NCBI RefSeq assembly: GCF_001056295.1
Contig: NZ_JVMD01000023.1
Span: 124,001 to 188,000 of the forward strand
Source: Corynebacterium halotolerans
GTDB lineage: Bacteria; Actinomycetota; Actinomycetes; Mycobacteriales; Mycobacteriaceae
Reading direction: 5' to 3'
Length of the DNA stretch: 64,000 nt
Made by a program: the position numbers and the translations under genes. The notes beneath the pieces were generated by a model. It ran no database searches. It saw nothing but the letters and a program-made list of their open reading frames with translations, and had not been told where the DNA came from. This document shows, in pieces, positions 8,602 through 17,244 of this stretch (its first letter is position 1; each line of letters starts with the position of its first letter).

Positions 8602-10145
8602 TGAGCGCCCCCTTCGCCACGACCACCGGCGACGGTGACTTCTACGGCGATCCGGCCGCGGCGGTTGACCGGCTGATCGAGATCTACGACGCGAACACGT
8701 CCTACCTGGTCGATTGCTTTGCGACGGCGTGCAGGGACGTGGCCGAGGGCGGAGAGGCGCCGGCACCGGTGACCGCGTGCTACCCCGAACTGCGGTTCAC
8801 GGTCGACGTCGTCGAGGACGTCGATGCGGCGCTGTCGCACGGTTTCGTCGACCGCCCCGGCACGTACGCCACCACCGTCGCGCGGCCGCGCCTTTTCGCC
8901 CGCTACCTGCGCGATCAGATCGCGGACCTGCTGGCCAACCACGGCGGCGAAATCGAGGTCCGGGTGTCGGACACCCCGATCCCGCTGCGGCTGACCCCGA
9001 CGTTCGACGACACCGCCCCGGTCGAGGGCCTGGACGCGGTGGACCTGGCGGTGATCGACCGCGGCTTCACTCCGGTGGACTCGGCGTTCGTCGACGACGT
9101 CATCGCCGACGGCGAGGCGGACTTCCTGTCGCTGCCGGTCAAACCGCTGAGCCTGTTCGCCGCGCCCCGCGTGGACCTCGCGCTGCAGCGGCTGGAGCAC
9201 TACACCGGGTCGAGCGCCGAACGCATCCAGCGCTTCGTGCTGTTCACCAACTACCAGCTGCACACCGACGTCTTCCTCGAATATGCGGCGTCGCTGACGG
9301 CGGGCACGGGCGATGGCTCCGAAAAGGGGGATGACTCGATCGAGGGGGCCGGGACGTCGCAAAGCCCCTACACCCACCTGATCTGCCCCGGCGACGTGGC
9401 GTACCCGATCGGCGAGGTGCCGCCCCCGGCGGAGTGCCGCGCGAACGCCTCGTCGGCGCAAATGCCCGCGTACCACCTGGTCCGCGAGGACGGGCTGGGC
9501 GTGAGCATCATCGACATCGGCGTCGGGCCCTCCAACGCCAAGACCATCACCGACTGCCTGGCGGTGCTGCGCCCGCACTGCTGGATGATGGTCGGGCACT
9601 GCGCCGGCCTCGACGGCCGCATGCGCATCGGCGACATGATCCTGGCCAACGGCTACGACCGCGCCGACGGCGTGCTCGATGACCTGGTGCCGCTGGAAAA
9701 GCCCATCCCTCCGATCGCGGAGGTCCAGATGGCGGTGACCGCCGCGCTGCGCCGCGTCTCCGGCCTCGACGGCGATGAACTGCGCAAACGACTGCGCACC
9801 GGCACCGTGCTGTCGACGTCCGACCGCAACTGGGAATGGCGCGCGCAGTCGGACATCTACCGCGAACTGCAGAAATCGACGGCCATCGGCGTGGAAATGG
9901 AATCCGCCACCATCGCCGCCAACGGCTACCGCTTCCGCGTGCCCTACGGTGCGCTGCTCAGCGTGTCCGACATGCCGCTGCACGACCAGCCGAAACTGCC
10001 CAAGGCCGCCCGCGCCTTCTACCAGGCATCGAAAGTCGAGCACCTGATGACGGCCGTGCGCGCCTGCGAGGCGATGTCCGGCAACCCCGGCGAACTGCAT
10101 TCCCGCAAACTGCGCCGCCCCGTCGGCGAAGTCGCGTTTCGGTGA
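8601..10145 (+). CDS. amn: AMP nucleosidase
   Basis: Hydrolyses AMP to adenine and ribose 5-phosphate, adjusting the adenylate pool. A 514-residue protein with the family's two parts: an N-terminal AMP-nucleosidase domain (D-P-A-A-A-V-D-R-L-I-E-I-Y-D at 15-28; Y-P-E-L-R-F; T-P-I-P-L-R-L-T-P-T-F) and a C-terminal nucleoside-phosphorylase fold (I-I-D-I-G-V-G-P-S-N-A-K-T; C-W-M-M-V-G-H-C-A-G-L; S-T-S-D-R-N-W-E-W; G-V-E-M-E-S-A-T-I-A-A-N-G-Y). Length is usual for the family, apart from a 20-residue Gly/Ser insertion near residue 237. It overlaps the preceding reductase gene by one base. Confidence 0.93.
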   Translation: MSAPFATTTGDGDFYGDPAAAVDRLIEIYDANTSYLVDCFATACRDVAEGGEAPAPVTACYPELRFTVDVVEDVDAALSHGFVDRPGTYATTVARPRLFARYLRDQIADLLANHGGEIEVRVSDTPIPLRLTPTFDDTAPVEGLDAVDLAVIDRGFTPVDSAFVDDVIADGEADFLSLPVKPLSLFAAPRVDLALQRLEHYTGSSAERIQRFVLFTNYQLHTDVFLEYAASLTAGTGDGSEKGDDSIEGAGTSQSPYTHLICPGDVAYPIGEVPPPAECRANASSAQMPAYHLVREDGLGVSIIDIGVGPSNAKTITDCLAVLRPHCWMMVGHCAGLDGRMRIGDMILANGYDRADGVLDDLVPLEKPIPPIAEVQMAVTAALRRVSGLDGDELRKRLRTGTVLSTSDRNWEWRAQSDIYRELQKSTAIGVEMESATIAANGYRFRVPYGALLSVSDMPLHDQPKLPKAARAFYQASKVEHLMTAVRACEAMSGNPGELHSRKLRRPVGEVAFR

Positions 10146-10199
10146 TTCCGGGTCCGCGACCGCCGACGGGGCGGTGGGGGTTGAGGGGGTCGAGCGGTT

Positions 10200-11618
10200 T
10201 TAGGAGACCGTGACCGCGGCCTTCTCGCCGCCGTCGCCGTTGCCGGACTCGGCGCCGGCGTCTTCCTTCTTCGCCTTCTTGCGCTCGGCGCGGCGGTCCA
10301 GGGCGCCGCAGATCGCCTCGTAGGACTTGTGCCACACCAGCTCCACCGGGCCGCGCGGGAAGCGGCGCAGCCACAGGGCGGAGAACGCGACCAGGAACGC
10401 GGCGATGCCCAGGTAGATCAGCAGCGTCCAGTACGTGAAGTACTGGCCCTGGATCATGCGGGAAGCCCCGAAGCCCCACTCGTAGAAGACGATGGACGCG
10501 ATCAGGTTCTGGCCGATGTAGCAGGTCAGCGCCATGCGGCCGACGAGCGACAGGGCGTGGCCCAGCCAACCGGTCGGGCGGTCCCCGGGGATCTCGCCGG
10601 CGTCGATGCGGCGGGTGCGGCGGACGTAGAACTCAGCGACCAGCGCCAGGACGCCGAACGCGACCATCGACGACGTGCCGTAGCGGGTGATGCCGCCGGT
10701 GCCGTCATGGGCGAACAGGCGCAGGCCCCAGTCGATGGGCAGGCCGATGCCGAAGGACAGCAGCATGGTCCACTTGCGCAGCTTCGCGCCGCGCTCCTCG
10801 AAGATGCCGGCGCGGTACAGGTGCGCGCCGACCAGGAACAGGCCGAGGCCCATGATGAACATGACCGGGATTTCGCCGCGGCCGCCGATGAAGTTGTCCA
10901 GGCGGGAGACCACCTGTTCCCAGTAGCCGCCGGCGCCGATGTTGGGGAAGCCGTCGGTGATGACGCCGTCGTCGGTGCCGCCCAGGCGGCGGAACTCCTC
11001 CTCGGTGATGCGGCTGGTCATGCCCGTGTCGCCGCCGGCGTCGCCGCGGGAGTTGACGCCGAGCAGGCGCGGGATGATGTCCATGCCGCACAGGAGGATC
11101 ACGTGCGCGGAGATGCCGATGACCATCCAGATCTTCTGCGCTTTCGGGCTCCTGGCCATCACGGCGGCGACGACGAGGCCGGTGAGGCCGTAGCCCATGA
11201 GCACGTCGAACTCGAAGATGAAGATGTAGTTCAGCAGGCCGTCGAGCACCAGCAGGCCCGCGCGCCACGGGTAGCGGCCCGGCCACGTTTCGCCGCGGCG
11301 GATCGCCGACTGGCGCTGGATCTCAAGGCCGATGCCGAACATGATGGTCAGCAGGCCGATGAACTTGCCGTCGGTGACGAGGTTGAGCGCCTTGTCGATG
11401 TACGTGCTCAGCTCGGTCGCCCAGTTCACCGCGATGTCGGTGGCTTCGCCGGCGAGGGGGTTTTCACCCGGTGCGGAGAATCCGCGTCCCGCGGACGCGG
11501 CGAAGATCCAGATGTTCGTCAGCAGGGTGCCGAGGATCGCGATGCCGCGGAGCACGTCGAGGGCGGGTAGCCGGCGTGTCGCGGTTGGTGCGGGTGCGGC
11601 GGTTGTTGCGCGTTTCAA
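10200..11618 (-). CDS. DUF418 (YeiB-like) multispanning membrane protein
   Basis: A 472-residue membrane protein with about ten hydrophobic segments. R-L-P-A-L-D-V-L-R-G-I-A-I-L-G-T-L-L-T-N at the N-terminus is typical of the YeiB/acyltransferase-3-like superfamily. The C-terminal half matches DUF418: G-W-L-G-H-A-L-S-L-V-G-R-M-A-L-T-C-Y-I-G-Q-N followed by the W-x-R-R-F-x-x-G-P-x-E-W-like signature W-L-R-R-F-P-R-G-P-V-E. Function is unknown; acyl transfer to envelope molecules is a guess. Two TTG starts are possible. The one at 11618 is preferred because AACAGGAA lies just upstream; 11654 has no Shine-Dalgarno. Confidence 0.85.
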   Translation of the reverse strand: MKRATTAAPAPTATRRLPALDVLRGIAILGTLLTNIWIFAASAGRGFSAPGENPLAGEATDIAVNWATELSTYIDKALNLVTDGKFIGLLTIMFGIGLEIQRQSAIRRGETWPGRYPWRAGLLVLDGLLNYIFIFEFDVLMGYGLTGLVVAAVMARSPKAQKIWMVIGISAHVILLCGMDIIPRLLGVNSRGDAGGDTGMTSRITEEEFRRLGGTDDGVITDGFPNIGAGGYWEQVVSRLDNFIGGRGEIPVMFIMGLGLFLVGAHLYRAGIFEERGAKLRKWTMLLSFGIGLPIDWGLRLFAHDGTGGITRYGTSSMVAFGVLALVAEFYVRRTRRIDAGEIPGDRPTGWLGHALSLVGRMALTCYIGQNLIASIVFYEWGFGASRMIQGQYFTYWTLLIYLGIAAFLVAFSALWLRRFPRGPVELVWHKSYEAICGALDRRAERKKAKKEDAGAESGNGDGGEKAAVTVS

Positions 11619-11733
11619 TGGTCGTTCCTGTTGGTCGTGATGGCCAAGTTTCAAGTGTTACAACGCAGTTGTTAGTGGAAAGTTCCAGGTGTCGGAAAAG
11701 TTAAACCGATTATCAGGAAAATCTCGAAACACT

Positions 11734-11774
11734 TACCCGGATGGGGTATGTGGACACATACCCTGCCGGGGTAT
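11734..11774 (+). promoter_or_regulatory. Two CsoR-type operators in the copper operon promoter
   Basis: ATACCCTGCCGGGGTAT (11758-11774) matches the CsoR operator shape (ATACCC-N4-GGGTAT with one extra G). A second, weaker dyad TACCC-GGATG-GGGTA lies at 11734-11748, ten bases upstream. A TATATT hexamer overlaps the right half of the first site, so the apo-repressor would block RNA polymerase. The csoR gene is at the end of the operon. Confidence 0.8.
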
Positions 11775-11895
11775 ATTGTGGCGGTATCCGCCGATCCTTC
11801 GGGCGGGTCGGCGGCACACCGATTCCGCCGCCCGGCCGCGGATCGGGACCCGAATGAGACACGGCCGCGGCACCCGTGGCCGGGAAGGACACGCC

Positions 11896-12114
11896 ATGAG
11901 CTCGACCACCGTCTTCACCGTCGAGGGAATGACCTGCGGCCACTGCGAGGCTTCCGTCAAGGAAGAGGTTTCCGAGGTCGCCGGCGTCACCGCCGTCGAC
12001 GTCGACCGCGCCGCCGATCGCGTCACCGTCACCACGGAGGGCGACGCCGACGTTGACGCGATCATCGCCGCCATCGACGAGGCGGGCTACTCCGCGCGCC
12101 CGGCCGGGGCATGA
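11896..12114 (+). CDS. copZ: Copper chaperone (heavy-metal-associated domain)
   Basis: A 72-residue single HMA domain with the copper site G-M-T-C-G-H-C at residues 12-18 (Cys15, Cys18). The beta-alpha-beta-beta-alpha-beta pattern is complete (V-K-E-E-V-S-E-V-A-G-V and V-D-A-I-I-A-A-I-D-E-A-G-Y-S). It carries Cu(I) in the cytosol, most likely to the CopA encoded 214 bp downstream. The ATG at 11896 follows GGGAAGGACACGCC. First gene of the CsoR-controlled operon. Confidence 0.93.
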   Translation: MSSTTVFTVEGMTCGHCEASVKEEVSEVAGVTAVDVDRAADRVTVTTEGDADVDAIIAAIDEAGYSARPAGA

Positions 12115-12257
12115 GCGCCGCAGTCCGCCTCGGCGTCTACGCCCTGATCCTCGCGGCCGTTTTCGCCGCGGCATACGTGCTGGCCGGGGCGCTGGTCCCG
12201 GACGGCGTCGTCGAATCGTGGATGGATTCCGCGACGACGAACGTCCACGCGCACTGA
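12111..12257 (+). CDS. 48-residue single-span membrane protein in the copper operon
   Basis: An ATG overlaps the copZ stop by four bases (ATGA), giving a 48-residue product that begins [20 protein letters not shown]. Residues 7-30 form one hydrophobic segment, followed by a short polar tail ending H-A-H (two His in the last three residues). I do not recognise a family. The coupled translation and position between copZ and copA suggest a copper-export accessory or small membrane partner of CopA. A non-coding spacer is the alternative, but the overlap and clean membrane profile argue for a real gene. Confidence 0.6.
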   Translation: MSAAVRLGVYALILAAVFAAAYVLAGALVPDGVVESWMDSATTNVHAH

Positions 12258-12327
12258 TTCCCCGCGCACTGAATTCCAGCGTCCGACGCCCGCACGGCGC
12301 GGCACCACCACGAAAGAAGTGATTCCG

Positions 12328-14664
12328 ATGTCCACGCCCACGGATGTCCAGGGCCGCGAACTGGATCTGGACATCACCGGCATGACCTGCGCCTCGTGCG
12401 CCAACCGGATCGAGCGCAAGCTCAACAAGCTCGACGGCGTGACGGCCGCGGTCAACTACGCCACCGAACGGGCGCACGTCACCGTGCCCGCCGATTACGA
12501 CCCCCAGCAGCTCCTCGACACCGTCGACGCCGCCGGGTATTCGGCCACGCTCCCGCCGCCTCCGCGCGCCGCGGCGGATGAGGGAGCCGGGGCGGATGGG
12601 GCGTCGTCAAGCGACGGAACCGAAACCGCCGCCGACCGTGAGCTGGAGGCCCTGCGCAACCGGGTGATCGGCTCGGTTGCGCTGGCCGTGCCGGTGATCC
12701 TGATCTCGATGTTCCCGGTGCTGCAGTTCACCAATTGGCAGTGGCTGGCGCTGACGCTCACCGCGCCGGTGGTGGTGTGGGCCGGCTGGCCATTCCACCG
12801 GGCGACGTGGAAGAACCTGCGCCACGGCGAGGCGACGATGGACACGCTGATCACCGTCGGCACGGGGTCCGCGTTCCTGTGGTCGCTGTACGCGCTGTTT
12901 TTGGGTACGGCCGGGACGCCGGGGCTCAAGCACGAGTTCACGCTGTCGGTCGCGCCGACCGACGGGGCGGCGAACGTGTACCTCGAGGTCGCCGCGGGCG
13001 TGATCATGTTCGTGCTGGCCGGGCGGTACTTCGAGAAGCGTTCCAAGCGCCGCGCCGGCGACGCGCTGCGGGCGATGCTCGACTTGGGCGCCAAGGACGT
13101 CCGGGTGCTTGACGACGGCCGCGAACAGCTGGTTCCGGCGTCGTCCCTGAAGGTTGGCGACCGGTTCGTGGTGCGGCCGGGCGAGAAGATCGCCACCGAC
13201 GGCCGCGTGGTCGACGGCACGTCCGCCGTGGACGAGTCGATGCTCACCGGCGAATCCGCGCCGGTCGAGGTCGCGGCGGGCGACGACGTCACGGGTGCGA
13301 CGGTCAACGCTTCGGGCCGCCTGGTCGTGGAGGCCACGTGCGTCGGCGCCGACACCCAGCTGGCGCAGATGGCGAAGATGGTCGAGGAGGCGCAGTCCGG
13401 CAAGGCCGAGGTGCAGCGCCTCGCGGACCGGATTTCCGGCGTGTTCGTGCCGGTGGTCATCGCGATCGCCGTGGCCACGTTGGGCGCATGGCTGGGCGCG
13501 GGATTCCCGGCGTCGGCGGCGTTCACCGCGGCGGTGGCGGTGCTGATCATCGCGTGCCCGTGCGCCCTGGGCCTGGCGACGCCGACGGCGCTGCTCGTGG
13601 GCACCGGACGTGGCGCGCAGATGGGCGTGCTGCTCAAGGGGCCCGAGGTGCTGGAGTCGACCCGCCGCGTGGACACCGTGGTGCTGGACAAGACCGGCAC
13701 CGTCACCAGCGGCGACATGGCGCTGGCGGAGGCGTGGCCCGGCGAGGGCGTCGACCGCGCCGAGCTGCTGCGCCTGGCCGGGGCCGTCGAATCGGCGTCG
13801 GAGCATCCCATCGCGCGTGCCATCGCCGACGGTGCGCGGGCCGAACTGGAGGGGGCGGGGGCGCCGCTGCCTCCCGTCGAGGGTTTCGAGAACCTTCCGG
13901 GCCAGGGCGTCCGCGCCCGCGTCGACGGCGTGGAAGTGACCGTGGGCCGCAACGTGGGTGAGCTGCCGGAGGAACTGGCGCGGCGTTTCGGCGCCGCCGT
14001 CGCCGCCGGCCGCACCGCCGTGACCGTCGCCTGGGACGGTCGGGCGCGCGGGGTGCTCGTGGTGTCCGACCGGGTGAAGCCGACGTCGGCGGCCGCGATC
14101 GCCGAACTGCGCGGCCTCGGCCTGGAACCGGTGCTGCTGACGGGCGACAATGCGGTCGTAGCCCGCCATGTCGCGGAGGAAGTCGGCATCGATGACGTCC
14201 GTGCCGAGGTGATGCCCGCCGACAAGGTCGACGTGGTCAAGGCGCTGCAGGCGGAGGGCCGTGTCGTCGCGATGGTCGGCGACGGGGTCAACGACGCCGC
14301 CGCCCTGGCGCAGGCCGATCTGGGTCTGGCCATGGGCACCGGCACCGACGCCGCGATTCAGGCGTCGGACGTGACGCTCGTGCGCGGCGATCTGATGGCC
14401 GCCGTCGACGCCGTGCGGTTGGCGCGGCGGACGCTGGGCACCATCAAGGGCAACCTATTTTGGGCGTTCGCCTACAACGTGGCGGCCATTCCGCTGGCCG
14501 CGCTGGGACTGCTCAACCCGATGCTGGCGGGCGCCGCGATGGCGTTCTCGTCGGTGTTCGTGGTGTCCAACAGCCTGCGGCTCAGGGGATTCCGCAGCAG
14601 GGTCGTCAACGACGGGACCAACGACGGGACCAACGACGGGGCGGGCGCCGGGGAGGTGGCGTAG
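12328..14664 (+). CDS. copA: Cu(I)-exporting P1B-type ATPase
   Basis: A 778-residue P-type ATPase that pumps Cu(I) out of the cytosol at the cost of ATP. Order: N-terminal HMA domain with G-M-T-C-A-S-C (Cys21, Cys24), eight membrane segments, actuator loop T-G-E-S, membrane metal site C-P-C (410-412), phosphorylation motif D-K-T-G-T (Asp454), H-P (S-E-H-P-I-A), and G-D-G-V-N-D-A. Thr-Asn-Asp repeats occur near the end. An in-frame GTG at 12319 exists, but the ATG at 12328 has GAAAGAAG eight bases upstream. The next gene, csoR, starts immediately after the stop. Confidence 0.95.
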   Translation: MSTPTDVQGRELDLDITGMTCASCANRIERKLNKLDGVTAAVNYATERAHVTVPADYDPQQLLDTVDAAGYSATLPPPPRAAADEGAGADGASSSDGTETAADRELEALRNRVIGSVALAVPVILISMFPVLQFTNWQWLALTLTAPVVVWAGWPFHRATWKNLRHGEATMDTLITVGTGSAFLWSLYALFLGTAGTPGLKHEFTLSVAPTDGAANVYLEVAAGVIMFVLAGRYFEKRSKRRAGDALRAMLDLGAKDVRVLDDGREQLVPASSLKVGDRFVVRPGEKIATDGRVVDGTSAVDESMLTGESAPVEVAAGDDVTGATVNASGRLVVEATCVGADTQLAQMAKMVEEAQSGKAEVQRLADRISGVFVPVVIAIAVATLGAWLGAGFPASAAFTAAVAVLIIACPCALGLATPTALLVGTGRGAQMGVLLKGPEVLESTRRVDTVVLDKTGTVTSGDMALAEAWPGEGVDRAELLRLAGAVESASEHPIARAIADGARAELEGAGAPLPPVEGFENLPGQGVRARVDGVEVTVGRNVGELPEELARRFGAAVAAGRTAVTVAWDGRARGVLVVSDRVKPTSAAAIAELRGLGLEPVLLTGDNAVVARHVAEEVGIDDVRAEVMPADKVDVVKALQAEGRVVAMVGDGVNDAAALAQADLGLAMGTGTDAAIQASDVTLVRGDLMAAVDAVRLARRTLGTIKGNLFWAFAYNVAAIPLAALGLLNPMLAGAAMAFSSVFVVSNSLRLRGFRSRVVNDGTNDGTNDGAGAGEVA

Positions 14665-15102
14665 ATGAACGCGCGATTCGATCTTGAACCCGTCGGGGAA
14701 ACCCCGGCCGAGCAGGCCATGGAAGGTGCGAGGGGCAAGGAAGATGAGATGCTGGAGGAGATGAGCCCGGCCGAGCTGGCCGTCGCCTGTTGTTCGGACG
14801 ATGCCGACTGCGGCTGCCACGCCCACCACGGCTACATCAGCGACAAGAAGCGCTACCTCGCCCGCCTCAAGCGAATCGAGGGCCAGGTGCGCGGCGTGCA
14901 CAGGATGATCGACGAGGAGAACTACTGCATCGACATCCTCACCCAGATCTCCGCGCTCAACTCGGCGCTGAAGTCGGTGTCCCTGGCGCTGCTCGAGGAC
15001 CACATGCGCCACTGCGTCGTGTCCGCGGCGCAGAGCGGCGGAGAGGAACTCGAGGTGAAGCTCCAGGAAGCCGCCGACGCCATCCGCCGCCTGGCCAAGT
15101 AG
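14665..15102 (+). CDS. csoR: Copper-sensing repressor CsoR
   Basis: A 145-residue CsoR/RcnR-type repressor; the four-helix-bundle core runs from about residue 52 (Y-L-A-R-L-K-R-I-E-G-Q-V-R-G). The Cu(I) ligands Cys-His-Cys are present: Cys in E-N-Y-C-I-D-I, His and Cys in D-H-M-R-H-C-V-V. Cu binding should release the operators at 11734-11774. Unlike minimal CsoR it has a 50-residue N-terminal extension with an unusual Cys/His-rich stretch (A-C-C-S-D-D-A-D-C-G-C-H-A-H-H) that could bind extra metal. ATG directly abuts the copA stop codon. Confidence 0.93.
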   Translation: MNARFDLEPVGETPAEQAMEGARGKEDEMLEEMSPAELAVACCSDDADCGCHAHHGYISDKKRYLARLKRIEGQVRGVHRMIDEENYCIDILTQISALNSALKSVSLALLEDHMRHCVVSAAQSGGEELEVKLQEAADAIRRLAK

Positions 15103-15177
15103 CGCCGCCTCTTTTCCCCGCGCAGTCGATGACCAGGGATTTTGTGGAAACTGGACCCCTTGGGTAATCTTCGACGC

Positions 15178-15262
15178 GGAGGATTCGCCTAGCGGCCTAT
15201 GGCGCTCGCCTGGAACGCGAGTTGGGAGCAATCCCTCAGGGGTTCAAATCCCCTATCCTCCG
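15178..15262 (+). tRNA. tRNA-Ser (anticodon GGA), attachment target of the inserted element
   Basis: Acceptor stem GGAGGAT/ATCCTCC, anticodon stem CTCGC/GCGAG with loop CTGGAAC (anticodon GGA), long variable arm and T arm GGGG-TTCAAAT-CCCC are all readable. The 3' end (from 15250) is supplied by the integrated element. The discriminator G is followed by CAG, so no CCA is encoded, unlike the copy of this end left at 28655-28670, which reads through to GCCA. Confidence 0.94.
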
Positions 15263-15263
15263 C
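15250..15263 (+). repeat. attL core (14-bp direct repeat)
   Basis: CCCCTATCCTCCGC, spanning the T-arm end and 3' acceptor strand of tRNA-Ser(GGA). The identical copy is at 28655-28668. Confidence 0.9.
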
Positions 15264-15286
15264 AGTTGGGCTATTTTTGCCCTAAA

Positions 15287-15332
15287 CCCCCAGGTCAGAG
15301 AGTTTTCAACCCTCTGACCTGGGGGTGTTTTT
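15287..15332 (+). terminator. Terminator supplied by the element behind tRNA-Ser
   Basis: Hairpin arms CCCCCAGGTCAGAG (15287-15300) and CTCTGACCTGGGGG (15312-15325), then TGTTTTT. It replaces the native tRNA terminator, which now lies beyond attR at 28674. The sequence of its right arm recurs exactly inside the prim-pol gene at 24345-24363. Confidence 0.85.
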
Positions 15333-15353
15333 GTGTCAGTCGTAGTGTCAGTC
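15333..15353 (+). repeat. Left integrase arm-type sites
   Basis: Two GTGTCAGTC copies separated by GTA (15333-15341 and 15345-15353), about 70 bp inside the left core repeat. The same pair, in the same orientation with one base changed, is at 28574-28594. Such paired sites near both ends are what tyrosine integrase N-terminal arm-binding domains recognise. Confidence 0.8.
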
Positions 15354-15379
15354 TGGATTCGGCCCCCTATCCTGGGGCC

Positions 15380-16768
15380 ATGTCAGGTGTAACGCCAAAG
15401 CCCCGCCGACCTCGTGGAACGGGTGGCCTGTGCCAGATGAAGAACGGGTCATGGCGGAGAACGATGCGGGTGGTCCGCGCTGAGGACGGGGCCACCAAGC
15501 GGGTGACGGGTGACGGGCCGACCCCCGCCATTGCCGAGGCGAATCTCCAGAACAACATCGCGCTCTTCCACGCGGGGCGGGATCGCCGGAGCGCGAGGAC
15601 GCTCGCCGTGCTCGTGGACGAGTGGGAGCAGGGCAACACGACCAACTCCCCCGCGTCGCGGAAGCGGGTGGTATCGAACATCAAAAACCACGTCCTACCT
15701 CGCCTAAAGACCGGCATCACCCTGTCGGAGGTCACCCACGCGCGGATGACGCGCCTGGTCCGCGAGCTCGACGCCGAGTGCACCCCCAGCGTGGCAAAGA
15801 ACGCCTTTAATGCCCTCTCCACGGTGCTGACCTACGCCTGGAAGTCGGGCCTGATCAGCGAAAACCCCCTCCGACGGATTGACAAGCCCCGGTACGCCCC
15901 GAAGTCCCTGCCCCGTGACCGCGCCCTGATCGACCAGCGTGTGGAGGACTACCGCGCCCTGCTCGCGGGGCTACGAGCCTGCGATGACCCCGCGTATTTC
16001 TGGGTGCTAATCCTCGGCCTCGGGTTACGGCGGGCCGAGGTGTGCGGGCTGAAATGGGGCGACATCGAGGGCCTGTGGGATGACGGCCCCGATGCACGCC
16101 CGCAAATCGTCGTGCGCCATACGTACCACCGCGAGCCAACCCACAGCATCGTCCGTGCCACGAAAAACGGCATTGAACGGCGCATCCCCCTGTCCCCGCT
16201 GTACGTCAACGCCCTGCGCGAGTGGCACGCCCAGTGGCGACCCGCTGAGGAGGAGTGGGCCACAGACCAGGTTTTCGCCAAGCAGACGAAGAAGGACGGG
16301 GTCAAGGGCTTCAAGACCAAGCGCCTGTACCTCGATTTCACGCAGGCGCTTCGCTCCAGCATCGACCCCGATGGAGCGATGGCCGACGATGCCTACATGC
16401 GTGATCGGCATTTTTCTCCGCACGCGTGCCGGAAGATCAGCGCATCGCTCATGCGCGGTGCGGGTCTGCCGGTGGAGACATGCAGGGCCGTGCTCGGGCA
16501 CCTGACCCCCGCAATGACCGAGCACTACACGTCACCGCTGTACGACACGCAGATGCAGGCCACGCAGGCCCTCGGGTCGGCTGTGACCTCCCCCGACGCC
16601 CCGCCGACGGCCTACGAGTCGTGGATGGACACCCTTTCGGGGAAGGGGGACGGAGACACCGCCGGATCGACCGACCCCAAGCTCGCCCACCTGCTGTGGG
16701 CCACGCGAGCCAAGCCCGTGGACGTGGACAGCCCCGACGCTCCCGAAAACGCCCCAGAATCGCCGTAG
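15380..16768 (+). CDS. int: Tyrosine recombinase integrase of the element
   Basis: A 462-residue phage-type integrase. N-terminal arm-binding region (1 to about 70), core-binding SAM-like domain (about 75-175), catalytic domain with R-R-A-E-V-C-G-L (Arg217 or 218), H-A-C-R (His348, Arg351), L-G-H (His374) and nucleophile Tyr383 in E-H-Y-T-S-P-L-Y. About 70 residues follow the Tyr. It catalyses integration into, and excision from, tRNA-Ser(GGA). The ATG at 15380 is chosen because the longer open frame begins inside the terminator and arm sites; it lies 26 bp after the left arm sites, so integrase binding may repress its own promoter. Confidence 0.93.
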   Translation: MSGVTPKPRRPRGTGGLCQMKNGSWRRTMRVVRAEDGATKRVTGDGPTPAIAEANLQNNIALFHAGRDRRSARTLAVLVDEWEQGNTTNSPASRKRVVSNIKNHVLPRLKTGITLSEVTHARMTRLVRELDAECTPSVAKNAFNALSTVLTYAWKSGLISENPLRRIDKPRYAPKSLPRDRALIDQRVEDYRALLAGLRACDDPAYFWVLILGLGLRRAEVCGLKWGDIEGLWDDGPDARPQIVVRHTYHREPTHSIVRATKNGIERRIPLSPLYVNALREWHAQWRPAEEEWATDQVFAKQTKKDGVKGFKTKRLYLDFTQALRSSIDPDGAMADDAYMRDRHFSPHACRKISASLMRGAGLPVETCRAVLGHLTPAMTEHYTSPLYDTQMQATQALGSAVTSPDAPPTAYESWMDTLSGKGDGDTAGSTDPKLAHLLWATRAKPVDVDSPDAPENAPESP

Positions 16769-16888
16769 GAGCGTTTTCACATCACAAGAGGGGTACGGCT
16801 ACCCCTGACACAGAGAAGCCCCCAGAATGGCGTACAGGGGCCATTCTGGGGGTCTCGGTGTGTTATTCCTGGTCAGAGGGGGTGCGGT

Positions 16889-17206
16889 TTAGGGCACTAC
16901 GCGGAGGCACTGACGCTCAGCGTGGTCCCAGTACGCCAGGGGATCGTGACAGCCGATCTGGGGAATGCTGGCGTACCCCGCCTCCTCGGCGGAAATGCGA
17001 GCGTAATCGGACTTTCGGGAGTCGACCGCCTTCGCCCACGCCGGGGTCATCGGCGTCAGCGAAATGAGCGTCGCGTCAGTGGCCTCCACGCGGGGGGACA
17101 GCGGGGCCGGCGTGGGTGTGGCCGGGGTGGCGGTGGCGGTGGGGATAGCCAGGGCCGACGCGATGACGGCGGTGGCGATTGCGGTGCGGGTGAATGTGGT
17201 GAACAT
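16889..17206 (-). CDS. Small secreted protein, unknown function
   Basis: A 105-residue protein with a clear signal peptide: T-R-T-A-I-A-T-A-V-I-A-S-A-L-A-I-P-T-A-T-A and a likely cleavage after A-T-A near residue 27. The mature part starts with a Pro/Thr-rich linker and ends with a compact segment containing two Cys (G-C-H-D-P-L-A-Y-W-D-H-A-E-R-Q-C-L) that could form a disulfide. A strong AAGGAGAAATC precedes the ATG. It lies at the end of the element between the integrase (convergent) and the translocase (same strand, 38 bp downstream of its stop). Family not recognised; surface exclusion or mating-contact roles are speculative. Confidence 0.75.
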   Translation of the reverse strand: MFTTFTRTAIATAVIASALAIPTATATPATPTPAPLSPRVEATDATLISLTPMTPAWAKAVDSRKSDYARISAEEAGYASIPQIGCHDPLAYWDHAERQCLRVVP

Positions 17207-17244
17207 GATTTCTCCTTAGTGTGTGTGATCGGTGACGGGTGTTG

